Shown here piece by piece: positions 13,851-25,364 of a DNA stretch of 64,000 bases. The position numbers and the translations under genes are program-made. The stretch comes from Heterodera schachtii (lineage: Eukaryota > Nematoda > Chromadorea > Rhabditida > Heteroderidae). Under the pieces are notes generated by a model, which was given only the letters and a program-made list of their open reading frames with translations, was not told the DNA's origin and ran no database searches. The stretch is from the NCBI GenBank assembly GCA_023374025.1, contig SIJG01000046.1, positions 1,065,537 through 1,129,536 of the forward strand, in the 5' to 3' direction. The first letter of the stretch is position 1, and the number at the start of each line of letters is the position of its first letter.

Positions 13851-15487
13851 ACCTGTAAATAATAACCATTTTATTTGATTTATTTTTTAAATGTTATTTA
13901 AAAACACTAATTTTCAAAAAGAATTTGCTCACAAAAAACTAATCATTTTTGCTTTTATTAATGTCTCAATAGGTAAACAAAATTTATAATTTCTTAGCCT
14001 GTCCCAAAACTGTTTGTGCTGAACATCTAGAATTTTGTATACTTATAATTTAAAATATATTGAACAAAGAAGCTAATTTATTTACAAAACTGACATATTG
14101 TATGTAATAAGTTATATTATATCTTACAAATTAAATTTGTTTATATCTGAAGCAAAAAATTCGGATAAAAATAAGATATTTTTTTTGAAGCCACACAATA
14201 CCCTCGTTTCAATTCAAGAGCAGTATAAGTAAGAGAATATTATTTTATTACTAAAAACAACTTAAAAATACAAAAATAAATAAATAAATAAATATAAATG
14301 TTTTTAATTTTTATGTGATTTAGAAAGTTCAACGCTCAACCAGTTTATCACGAGGCAGCACATGTTATCATGATGTCTATGCCAGTTGAAAATTTTAATA
14401 AGTGAACAACCCCTTAAATTTACATTCGTTATAGTTAAAAAAAATTGATGTAAATTAAATTGAGGGTTAATATTTATAATAATTAAATAACAATTATAAA
14501 TTTGCACGTGTCTGTGCTTATAATTTTATTTTAATGAAAATTAGCAAAATTTTGTCCTCCTCTACAAAATTATAATAATAATTAAATTATTTTCTATCAA
14601 ATGAAATTTAAAAATATAATAATTTTCATTACTAAATTATATTATAATTATTTTCTCGACCAATAAAAACGAATAATTTTTATAAAACAAAATATATTGT
14701 AATAAATTTGCCAACGATGACATAGAATGCATGCACTGCTGCGCACATTTGCATCAGGAAACGCGAGAATATTAAATAAAGTATATTTATATTTGAAAAT
14801 TAGCATTTATTAATAAAGTAAATAATGATAAAAATATTTAAATTTATTAATTCCTATTTATTTAAAATAATTCTAAATAAAAAGTCTTCATTTTTTCCAA
14901 TTTGACTTAATTATTTTTAAATCAAATAATAAAATTAATGAACCATAAAAAGAAATAATTGTTGATTAATTCTTGTAATTTCTATTAAAAATTTGAAAAA
15001 CTGCTTATAATCAACAAATTGCAGATTAAAATTATTAAAAACGCATTCAGAAGTATTTTATAATACCGTATTATTTCTAGTTATCGCTAATAAAATTAAT
15101 TAATTCAAAATCGAAACTTATTTAAATGTAATACAGAAAAATCACATATTCTTTAGGAAATATTATTTTCATTTTTATTTATTTTATTTAATTTATAAAA
15201 AAAATATAATCGAAAAATATAATTAACAACTTTTTTAAAAACATAGATTAAATTATAAAGCTGTAGGCGAGCTGAATAGCCCAAAAATTGTTTTGTGCAA
15301 GAAAATTTTATTTTAAGACAAAATAAAATCTAAATGAAAGTAATTAATATTAAATTAAAACTTAAATTCTTCATAATATTAATTTTAATAAAGAATTTAT
15401 TTTCAGTTCTCTAAATATTAATATATCAATTATGAAATGAATAATTTTTTTAATAAAATAAATTTCATCTACTTAAATATTCAAAAG

Positions 15488-16073
15488 CGGTGCTAGGTCG
15501 TTCCACAAAAAAGCTCAGTGTGGGCGTTCCACAAAAAGCTCAGTGATTGATTGGCCATTTTCCGGAAGCCTATTGCACCCCTTTCGGGGCACCAAAAGTG
15601 CCTGATCCGGAACCCGGACCAGCCAGGTTAAGAACAATTTTTTGTTCAGTTTTTAAAGGGCTATCTCCCAGGCCGGGTCCGGTTCTTGATCCATTCGCTT
15701 GGAGCCTGTCAGGGATCGGGCACCTCTGCCGGAGGGCCCTCAGCCTCGCCCCCGACCCTTGTCGATGGCCAACCCAGGCTAAGCGTGCCGGTACCAGCGG
15801 CTTTTTTGTACAGCTCGATGAGCTCTACAAAATGGTATCAATGGCGTCCGTCTGTGTCTACTACTAAATGGAGAAAATTGGCGAGAAGTGATGCGAAAAA
15901 TTGAAAAATGAAAAAAAATTGAAAATGACTTCAGTCCCGCCGTACATTAGGGTTAACCGGACGGCACCGTGATTTGGTGAATTGAATTATTAAATTTATT
16001 TAATTAATTTATCAATCACTGAGCTTTTTGTGGAACGCCCACACTGAGCTTTTTTGTGGAACGACTCACCACG
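15488..16073. mobile_element. TIR element (MULE- or hAT-like) with GC-rich cargo
   Basis: A perfect 55-bp terminal inverted repeat (15497-15551 against 16011-16065) brackets about 460 bp. Each arm is itself a direct duplication of GTTCCACAAAAAGCTCAGTG. The flanks carry an 8-bp duplication TTCAAAAG (15480-15487 and 16074-16081), supporting a real insertion. The interior, 15552-15960, is far richer in G/C than anything nearby and has its own inverted words (GATCCGGAACCCGGACC against GGGTCCGGTTCTTGATCC). A 106-codon frame at 15547-15867 begins inside the TIR and has no recognisable domain. TIR length and an 8-9 bp duplication suit a MULE- or hAT-type non-autonomous element that picked up foreign DNA. 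Confidence 0.75.
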
Positions 16074-17439
16074 TTCAAAAGAGATTGAATAGCTTATAAA
16101 AAAGTTGAAACATGAATACTACCCAATATACCGGCAGACTATAGTGTCCCAGTCCGATTGAAAGATGTATTCTCATATAACTTCGATGCTATTCGAAAAA
16201 AATTAAATGACAGATTTATTTAATTTATTTTTATTTAAAAAAATTTAATACCATTATATAATCAAATAAAAAATTACAAAGTAAATATTTATTTATGATG
16301 AAAACAATACGCTAAATTGTATTTATTCATTCTCTTATTTTTAATTAATTAAGCACTAAAATTTGATAAAAATTTTTAAAACCGAACCTAAAGAATTGAT
16401 TTTAATTTTTTTTTACTATTTTTAAAAATTAATTTAGACAAATACATTAGCTAATAATTCTCATTTTATTGTTTTTAAAAGTATAAAGTGCTTTTAATTT
16501 TAATTTTATTTCTTATTTAGAATTTATTAAATTATTAAAATTTCTCTTGACGAGGTAAGGACGCGCAAATTCTATTATTTTGTTTACTTTAGTATAAATA
16601 TTAAATTTAAAATGAAATAATAATAAAATGTGATTTAATGCCTTTAATAATATAGTTTTTTATATTTATGTAATTTTATTACTTCAATGTATATGATGCC
16701 AAAATATAATTTTTATGTGTAAATTAATGAAAATTTGAAAATTTGAAATTTTTATTATGAATCAATTAAATAATTGACTATATCTTTAATTGTAATCATT
16801 TCACCAAATAAATATTCTGAATAGAATCATCACTTTTTATGCACTTTTCCATATTTATTTTTATCAATATTCTTTTTTAATTAAATATATTTAATTGTTT
16901 ATTTGAAAAATTATTAATTTTTTTGTTTTTAGTATTGCTCAGCTTTTATAAGTAATAATTTTTCTTTATTTCCTAATTAAAATTATACTTTTAGTATTTG
17001 TACCATCAAAAAGCTGAATAGAAATTACAAGGAATGTGTATTTTTATGGCTTCATTTTAATTATTTTCTATATTGTTTTCAAAATTCTAATATGTATTCG
17101 CAATTTTAATCTGTTATTTTAATAAAATTATAAAGAAATTTTTATTGTTATAAATCGTAGTTTACAGTAAAAAGTAGGCAAAATTTTAAATTAGTCTGAT
17201 AGAACAATAATGTTTTTTAAATGAATAATTTGTAGCAATAATTAAAATTTTGAAAAAAAAATGTATAAATGCTATTAAAATGTCCTTAGTTACGGCTTTT
17301 GATTGACATATTTATTTTATATGATTATATTAATTTATTCATGTTTTAATGTGAATAAGTTAATTTTTTTTTTTAATTTTACATGGCTTAATTTTTATCT
17401 TTACTGAACAAATAGAATTCGATTTAAAGTAAGGCTACA

Positions 17440-17553
17440 GAAAAATTGAAAAACTTTCGCCTCTCGTCCCCTCGCCAACTCTCGTGATTTTTGGGGCTCT
17501 TGCCTCTAGTCAAACTCTCGCTCTTGTCTTTTCTGAGATAAGTCACACCCCTG
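17440..17553. mobile_element. Orphan hAT-like right end with CTCTCG repeats
   Basis: The segment ends TCACACCCCTG, the complement of a CAGGGGTGTGA terminus typical of hAT-type elements. It is preceded by repeated CTCTCG/CTCTTG words (near 17460, 17479, 17499, 17514). No matching left end was found upstream, so only one end of the element survives. Confidence 0.4.
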
Positions 17554-18029
17554 GTACATATGTACTATGTAGAAAAATCCGAAAATATGTAAATAAAAGT
17601 CCCAACTTTTGTTCGCAAACAGAAAAAAGAAAGAGTATTTCCTACTAATTAGGCTATGGAGAAACCAGGAAAAAAATATGTATTTACATAAACAATCCCT
17701 ATTGATAAGCAAAAAAATATCATTGGTGCAATACATAAGCCTCGGCAAGAAGATCCTTTCTAAGCAGCTACTAATTTGGGTTCTCTCTACTTAATTATAC
17801 TCCGGTTTGTAGGTATTCACGCGGAATTTAGGATAAGATTAACAGCCTAGAACATTTCGGCATTTTTGTTAACTATTTTAAGGATTTTTAAAAAAAGCTT
17901 AACAAAAATCTTATAATAATTGGCCATTAGACCCTGTTTTTGATTGGTCCAAACAACGAAAATTTAAAACAACAACTTTGAAAAAACAACTTTTAACAAC
18001 ACCCAAAAACAACACGGCTTTATAATTTA

Positions 18030-18210
18030 TACAGGTTTATGACCAACTACACGAGTAGAGTTCGTCCGAACGGGACCCGGGCCCAACCCCTCTTTGACCC
18101 AGGATGTTGGAATTTGCATGAAAGAACTGTTCACGAGCAGGACAGGACAAACAATTTTGCAGAAACAACTTTGGTAGTAAATCCAAATTGCGTTAGATGC
18201 ATAGAATAAC
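18030..18210. repeat. GC-richer unassigned patch
   Basis: A 180-bp segment of balanced composition including GGGACCCGGGCCC, flanked on the left by an ACAAC-rich tract (17965-18015). The 61-codon minus-strand frame has no recognisable domain. It is probably a decayed mobile-element piece; nothing more specific can be supported. Confidence 0.3.
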
Positions 18211-19916
18211 AAGCAGAAGACTTGGAGCTTAAAATATAATTGTTGGATAATTTTTAAGAAATACCGTAAAATTTAATAAATGAACAGCCGAATAATACCC
18301 AACTTTTTTTTAATATTGATCAGTACATTTAGTTTTTATTTAATATTAGGAAAATATTACTTTTATTCTTCTTTTCATTAATTTAATTATTTTAGAACAA
18401 AAAATATGCACTGAATTGCATAAATAGTTAATTTTACAATGATAATTATTGCAAATAAATAGCATTTTTAAGCTTTATTTTCGCTACATTTTATCTTCAA
18501 CAAAATTTTTTTTATAATTATATAATTCAGATTTTTGGGTTTGTATATTAAAAATTAATATTTTCAAATGATAAATTTAATGAAATTGAGATAAATAATT
18601 TTTAAAATCATAATTTTTGTTAAATGTTTTTCATAAATTTTAAAAATAAATTATAATATAACTAAGTTATTTAATTGCTTAATTAATGATAAATGATTAA
18701 TTAATATTTTCTCATTTATTACTCTTGAATCCAACAGCTCTTGTATATGCACATTCATAGGATTTAATTTTTCGTTATTTTTACATTATCATTATTTCGG
18801 TAATTTTGTCTATTATTTTTTTACTTAAGCAAAATATTTATTTTAAATTAATAAATAAAAAGCAATTTGTTTATTTTTAAAATTATCTTGCAAGAATTAA
18901 TTATAATAAATATTTTCATATTTAAAAATCATTCATATAATCCGTTATCAAAATAATTAAATTTTTATTCCATTAATTTTCAAAATTTTTGAGCAATTAT
19001 GTTCCAATATTTGGCAACTATTTTGGCATTTCCAATATTTAGTTATTTTTTATTAATAATATATGTGTATATTCATTTTAATATTTTTTTTCTTTTTTAT
19101 TTGCTCAATTAAATTAATCATAAATTTTATTTGGAAATTATTTGTTGAGAATATTATTAAAAATTAAAAAAAAAAAAAAATTAAAATTATTTAAAAAGTT
19201 TTGAATGAAAAATGCTTATAACATTGGTATTTATGTGTATTTTGTTTTTTCATAATTTCTAAATTCATGTAAGCCAATTTTTTTAGTAAATTAAAATGAT
19301 TAAAAAATTGTTTATTTTTTAATACTTCAGTTCTGAATCTCTATTCAAATTCACTGTTGTAATACAGATGTTAACTAAATAATTATGTAAATATTTTATG
19401 TGTAAATTTTAAACATCACATATAGTTTTTATGACTTTGATTTTACATTAAAATAAAGAACACAAAAATAAATTAAACTTTAAATTAATCTTTTGGCGAA
19501 TATTATTTAAATAATAATAAAATAATTTTTCAAATTGTTTTACAAAATATTTAATTCGGCGCGAGAACTTTCAATCTGTTTTGAAACATCAGGTCTGTCT
19601 ACGATTGTTTGTTTTGGTACTTTAATATTCTATATTTGTATATCAAAAATTCAATCAAATTTTCATATAACACTTTATTATTCATTTAATTTTTTTCTGT
19701 ATTTTTAATTTTATTAATCAAATTTAAATTTCAAAACTATTGTAAGTTGTTGTTGTTTTAAAAACATTTTTTATCATTTGCTTCTGTTTATTTAGAATAT
19801 TGTAAAAAAAGCATCGGAATAGAGAATCTTAATTTTAAAAGTTATAAGTTTTTCAGAAATTTCTTAAGTAATTTTGACAAAAATAGTGCAAAAAAATGTT
19901 TACTTGCAGGTAGTAC

Positions 19917-20173
19917 GTGCTGGGTCGTTTCGTAAAATGCCAATTTTTTAAAGATTTTTCCAGAAAAATCCGTCATAAGTTTTCTTATACACAACCTAAA
20001 AATAATTTTGAGATCATACGATAGCTCTGACTTCTTCTAATATTCTGAAATTTTGCATGATATTAAAGGAAGTCAAGTCGTATGATATCAAGATTATTTT
20101 TAGTATGTATTTATAAAACTCATGACGGATTTTTCTTGAAAAATATGTAAAATTTGCAGTTTTACGAAGCGCC
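19917..20173. mobile_element. Long foldback (inverted-repeat) element
   Basis: Almost the whole unit is two imperfect inverted arms of about 110-125 bp. Matching anchors include TTTCGTAAAA against TTTTACGAAG at the ends, AGAAAAATCCGTCAT against ATGACGGATTTTTCTT, and GATCATACGA against TCGTATGATATC nearer the centre. The left terminus reads GTGCTGGGTCGTT, similar to the GGTGCTAGGTCGTT termini at 15489 and 47745. A transcript would fold into a long hairpin. The minus-strand frame here is an artefact of the arms. No target duplication was evident. Confidence 0.6.
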
Positions 20174-21199
20174 TTCTTTTTGGTGTCCAAAATTTTCAAA
20201 TGCATAATGGAAAAATTTAAGCAAATTAAACCGTATTATTATGATAAAATTTTTGAAAGATAGTGAAGAAAAGAAAATTATGCATAAAATTCATTCAATT
20301 TCATTTGTATCTATTTTTTATTTTATATTGAAATTCATTTAAAGAAAAAAACACAAAAAACGATTGAATCAATTTAATGACTTTTTAAGTTTTAAATATG
20401 ATTAAAGAATAGTATACAAAGGATTTCATAATAAATTTTAGTCTTTTTAAAATTTTCATCTTTCTCGTTAAATATTTAACCTACTAATTTTACAATAAAT
20501 AACTTTTTAATTTTTTCATTATGCTTTTTATTTAAAGAATTGCCATTATTTTGTAACTGACTTCTTTATATGTAAAAATTAAAAAAAAATTTTTTTCTAT
20601 TTTTAGGTCTTTGGCTTCCCGGGTCAGTTATATTATTTGTATATTTAAAAGTATATTGACTGTCATAAATAGATCATTTGAACATTCTAAACTTTTACAT
20701 TGTTATTTAACAAATTTATGACATGTGTATGTATTTTATGTTGCAAGAAATCGGGATTTAAAATCTAAGTATTTTAATAAAAGTGTCAAAAAATTTTTAA
20801 AATATACAGCAATAAAAAATGTAAACATAAAAATAAAAAGATAATTAAACCTGGTATTTTGTGATTTTCAAGTTTTTATTTTGAGAAAGAAATAATGAAT
20901 ATGAAGTAGCGAAAAATAATTTTATTTGAAATAAATTAACACTTTTAAAATTGAATATTTTAATAAAAATTGAATTAATTTTCAAACAATACATTTAAAA
21001 GTGAATTTCTAATTAAATAATTAAAACTTATTACGCGGTGAACGGTTTCAAAAGTATCAACTTGTTATAAAATTTAATTTGTCAAAAAGCAAAAATATAT
21101 ATAATACTTATGTACAAATTAAATTTGAATTTCATTTAGTGTAGGAAATTATTAGGTCTTAAAATAAAACTATTCTAATTAAAAAAGAAACTTATATAT
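20174..21199. other. AT-rich stretch, no gene seen
   Basis: A/T-rich sequence with homopolymer runs. No open frame, RNA gene or repeat of note was recognised. Confidence 0.5.
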
Positions 21200-21744
21200 C
21201 AGGGATGGGCCAAATCGGAAAATAAAATGCGAAACGCGAAATTTGCGAAAGTAAAAAATGCGAAATAAAAATAAATGCGAAACGCGAAATTCCCAAAAAC
21301 GCGAAATTGCGAAACGCGAAACGCGAAAGCGAAATTTTTTCTACAACTTTTTTAATAGTCAAAATCATAAAGCACAAATTTTAAAAATCAATAAAAAGCT
21401 TTTTTGAGGCGCGCTTTTTCCAAAAAACTTTTTGGGAAGAAGGGGCAGGCGGCGCCGGTAGGCGCCGCCGGGAACCGGTTTTCACCAAAAAAATTACCAA
21501 ATTTTGCGATTTTGGGCCATTTTTCTAAGAAAAAATAGGAGTTTTGGGACGCGGCGGTGCCGATAGGCGCCGCCGGGGGAAAAATTGGAAATTTTGATCA
21601 TTTATAAACAAGTTTTCACTGAAAATTAGCCAAATTATAGGTAAAATTTTGAAAAATTTTAGGGGAATTTAATCCAATTCTTAGGGGTGTAAAAGTCGCG
21701 TTTCGCGCCAAAATGCGAAACGCGAAAGCGAAAGCCCATCCCTG
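21200..21744. mobile_element. hAT-like miniature element with CGAAACG repeats and 8-bp TSD
   Basis: It starts CAGGGATGGGC and ends GCCCATCCCTG, a perfect 11-bp terminal inverted repeat. It is flanked by a perfect 8-bp duplication TTATATAT (21192-21199 and 21745-21752). Both features are diagnostic of hAT-superfamily insertions. Subterminal arrays of GCGAAACGCGAAA-like words lie at 21228-21335 and 21690-21732. The core (21410-21590) has two GC-rich palindromic blocks of the form GGCGGTGCCGATAGGCGCC, also seen near 52500. There is no transposase. The 61-codon minus-strand frame is repeat-derived. Confidence 0.85.
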
Positions 21745-21778
21745 TTATATATATTGCAATTAATTTGAAAATAATAAT

Positions 21779-21940
21779 TAGGGAGTAAAATTATATGGAA
21801 ATCCATATTTTTTTTCCTGGACTGAGGGAGGCCTGAAACGCATGAAAACCAAGTTTTTAGCTTCGTTTGATTTTTGCTATTTTATGAACATATTTCGTGA
21901 TTTTTGGTCCATATTTTTCACTTGCCGAATGCTGTTAAAA
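21779..21940. mobile_element. Truncated relative of the 1092-1716 element
   Basis: ATTAGGG at the left is followed by AAAATTATATGGAAATCC and then CTGGACT..GGGAGGCCTGAAACGCA, matching 1092-1190 closely. It then jumps to the TTTCGTGATTTT..TCCATATTTTT portion near the other end. The right terminal repeat is missing, so this is an internally deleted and end-truncated copy. It lies only 27 bp from the duplication of the 21200-21744 element. Confidence 0.6.
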
Positions 21941-22880
21941 AATAATCATAAGAAATTATGCAAATTTCATTAAATAATTATTAGATTATGTTTTTATATA
22001 TATTAGGCATTTTCTTTTTTTTAAATTAAATTTTAAACTATTTTTTATTTAAGCTTGTTTTTTGTCAATAATAATAACTTTTTTAATATGAGTATTGCAT
22101 TTTGAAATGCATAATAATAAAAAAATTTTTAATTTTAATGAAATATTTGAATTTATTGGAATATTTAATGTGTAAATATTGTGATAATTAGTATTCTCTT
22201 CTTTATTACTCTTGCACACAAACACCGATGAATAGAAACGGCAAAAATTTGAATATTTATTTTAATTTTTTTATAAGTTATTTCTATCGCATTTTCATTT
22301 TTTTGGTACTTTGTGCTCATTATTTTGCTCATTTTGATTTGTAAAAAAATATTTCTATTAATTTTTTAATTTTTTGCTAGTATAATTTTAAGAATGATAT
22401 ATAAAAGTTTTAAAGATTTAACAAATATTAAAAAGAAATCATATGATTTTTTTCTTTCATTTTGTTTTATTAAAAAAAATAATTAATTATACTTTATTAA
22501 AATTATTATTTATTGTCCAGTTTTAATTGTAAAATAGTGCATAATTCTGGTTCTTTCTTTTATATAAGATATATTTTTTTAATTAGATGCACAAAATGGT
22601 CATTTTAGACAAAATCCTTTTAAGTAAATTCTAGAAAAATTTTCAAATCTCACCGGCAATGGGCACCGCCAGCCACAAAAACTCCTTATTTATTCTTAAA
22701 AAATTAAAATCAATTTTTAATAAAACTTTGAAAATTTATGTTAAATAAAGTTATATACTTTTTCTGAAGCTAAAAAATTTATATTTAAATGAAATAATGA
22801 CTTGAATAATTAAATTAAATTAATTTTTTTAAAAACTGGATTAGTTGAATTTATCAATTTTTTTTACAACAATAATGGAT

Positions 22881-22900
22881 TTATTATTATTATTATTATT
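22881..22900. repeat. (TTA)n microsatellite
   Basis: A short trinucleotide run of about seven TTA/ATT units in A/T-rich DNA. No functional context is visible. Confidence 0.8.
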
Positions 22901-24671
22901 TGCTAATTCACAATATATTAATTTTTGTAAACGTTGAATGTTGCTTTTTTGCATATTCTTCCTATATATAATTTCTTTAATTATAATTATTTTGTTTTAA
23001 TTTACTTTTTAAATTTACATAATTTAAAATGCCAATTGCAGCAGCTGAACATCAACATTTAAATATATTCCATTTTATTTAAATTTATAAAATTTTATTA
23101 TAATGTTTTATTTATTTAATTTCATTTTTAATAAGCATTTATATAGCTTTTAATTTTACGTACAATTAATAATATCAAGCATGGACAAAGCATGCTTGTT
23201 TTATTAGTGTAGCTAATTATGATTGTATAAATTACAATTTACATATCTGTATAATTTTCAATATTTAATTTTAAAACAAATATTACACAGATTTTAATCC
23301 ACTTTTAAAATATTACTTTATGCAGATTTTTTAATTTCATGTTTTTTGGGACATTGATATATTTCTGCGAATTCTCAGCTTTTATAATTTTATCTTGATT
23401 TAAATGAAAATAATCTAAACAACATACTAATATATTTTGAGCTTTCATTGAAAATAATTCCTTTGTATCACCAGCTTCCAGCTAAAAATTATATTATATA
23501 TTTTAATTGTTTTCAGTTTATTTCAAAACTTATTTTTCAATTAATACATAATTAATTCTTTATTTATCTAGACTTTAATGTTTATTAGTTTTTAATGATA
23601 ATTATTTATTAATTTTAAGAAACATTTCATACATTTTTTGAAATATTAGTTACTTGCAGATGCCATGAGAGATTGAGAACAAAGAACATTTAAAAAATTA
23701 ATCGTAATTTTAAGTTTTCTAAAAATATATTATTCTCGGATTTTTATTTAAATATTTCAATTTTCGTAAACTTTTTCATTTAAAAATATGCTCATTCAAA
23801 AAAGAAAGCATTTTAATTAATTTTCAATTTTCACAAACATTATTTATATTTGTTTATAAAATTTTTTATTTAATAGATTGTATTATAAATAAAATCATAA
23901 TTTTAACACCATAAATGGTCAGAAAAGTATTAAAATTGCAAATACAAATAATAATAATGATTTATTTATTTATCAAAATCTATAAAAATATATAATTTAG
24001 AAGCTTTTCTTAACGCGATTCCAGTGGAACTTCGTCGGAACAAGTATTAAATATTAGAAATAAAAAATTTGAAAGAATTTTCAGCAAATTTCAATTACAC
24101 TTTTAATTAGAAATAAATTATTTAAAATTAATGGTAAAAAAGTAATTAGAACAAAGTTATTTTCAATAATGAAATCTTAAAATAATTAACTGGCAAAATA
24201 TGACCGAGGTTAACCTGAAGATATGCTGCAAATTTGGCATTATTAACAAGCTTATATTTCAATTAATAAATAACTAATTTTTAATGAATATAAACGAAAT
24301 AGTTGAAATTACTATGTAAATTATTTATTTCTATTCAATAATATTAATATTTTTTAATTATTTTAACGATTTCATTTTTTCAAAAATGAAATAAAAATTA
24401 TTCTTTAATTTATGAAAAATATTAATAAAAAAGATAAATTTAGTAATGCTTAAACATCATCAGATCGCTAATGAAATCGATACTAAAGACACAGCGCCAG
24501 GTATTGCTGAATCTGCCGCCCTTTAAAAAAACTACAGAAGCAAAGAATTTTCTTATTATTTTAGCTTCAATTTGTATGTATTTTTATTAAAATTATAACA
24601 AACTACCACTTGTTTTATATATAAATTTATATTTATCATGTGTTCAAATAATTTAAAAAAATTAAATATTT

Positions 24672-24872
24672 GACTTGAAAGAAAATCTAATATGAATAAA
24701 AATATGAATTAATACATATACAAGCTTTTTAACAAAATAAACATAACATAAAGAAAATTGCTATAATAAAATTATCTATAAAAATTGTTACTACAAAAAT
24801 ATATACAAATTTTGAGCATAATTTTTTTTAATTGTTCATAAAAAGTTTATAATTTATGTAAAAGTTAAAAAT
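24672..24872 (+). repeat. Direct repeat, left copy (~200 bp)
   Basis: GACTTGAAAGAAAATCTAAT at the start and ATATACAAATTTTGAGCATA later recur in the same order at 25148-25364, with scattered substitutions and small indels. The two copies are separated by about 275 bp that includes a GC-richer patch (25040-25085). The layout could be a tandem duplication or the terminal repeats of a very small retroelement. TG/CA termini and a primer-binding site were not found. Confidence 0.6.
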
Positions 24873-25147
24873 CTAATGAAAATATTAAACCAAAAATGAT
24901 TCGCACAATGCCATTGTATGAATTCTTATTTTTTGATTTTTTAATATGAAAATATATTCATTATTATTATGCAGCTATTTAGGTATTAATTGTTTAATTT
25001 ATTTTTTTAATTTTTGTTAATTAAATATTGTTTTCTTATCCATGCGTGGATTCTTGCCTGGTTCGCAGGGGGTGGCCTGTATTTTTAAAAATTCGGTATG
25101 TAAGTAATATTAATAAAAATTTCATTTTAGGAATTTATATGATACTC

Positions 25148-25364
25148 GACTTGAAAGAAAATCTTATATGAATAAAAATATGAATTAATACAAATAAAAG
25201 GTTTTCATCAGAAATAAACATAAAATTAAAAGAATTACTATAAGAAAATTATCTATAAAAATTGTTACTATAGAAATATATACAAATTTTGAGCATAATT
25301 TTTTTTAAGTGTTCATAAAAAGTTTATAATTTACAAATGAATACTAGTTGTAAAAGTTAAAAAT
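25148..25364 (+). repeat. Direct repeat, right copy (~215 bp)
   Basis: Partner of 24672-24872 in the same orientation. It carries a small insertion around 25335-25352 (ACAAATGAATACTAGTTG region) absent from the left copy. No gene lies in or between the copies. Confidence 0.6.

Larger units (their letters stand above)
12396..15487. other. AT-rich DNA with GC-richer repeat patch, no gene seen
   Basis: Apart from the hairpin at 12548-12581 and the dispersed-repeat patch at 13100-13850, this is A/T-rich sequence without a supportable gene. The open frames near 12685-12915 and 13274-13846 lie in the repeat patch, have shadows on both strands and show no domain. Confidence 0.5.
16074..19916. other. 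AT-rich DNA with transposon scraps, no gene seen
   Basis: Mostly A/T sequence. The exceptions are a transposon-end remnant at about 17440-17553 and a moderately GC-rich patch at 18030-18210. The short frames at 17506-17794 and 18027-18212 show no domain and have opposing-strand shadows. Confidence 0.5.

Noticed and set aside
15547..15867. 106-codon frame as a gene
   Set aside because: It starts inside the transposon terminal repeat, has no recognisable domain, and overlaps another frame in the same GC-rich cargo.
17506..17794. Opposing 61- and 80-codon frames as genes
   Set aside because: They overlap on opposite strands, border a transposon end remnant, and show no domain.
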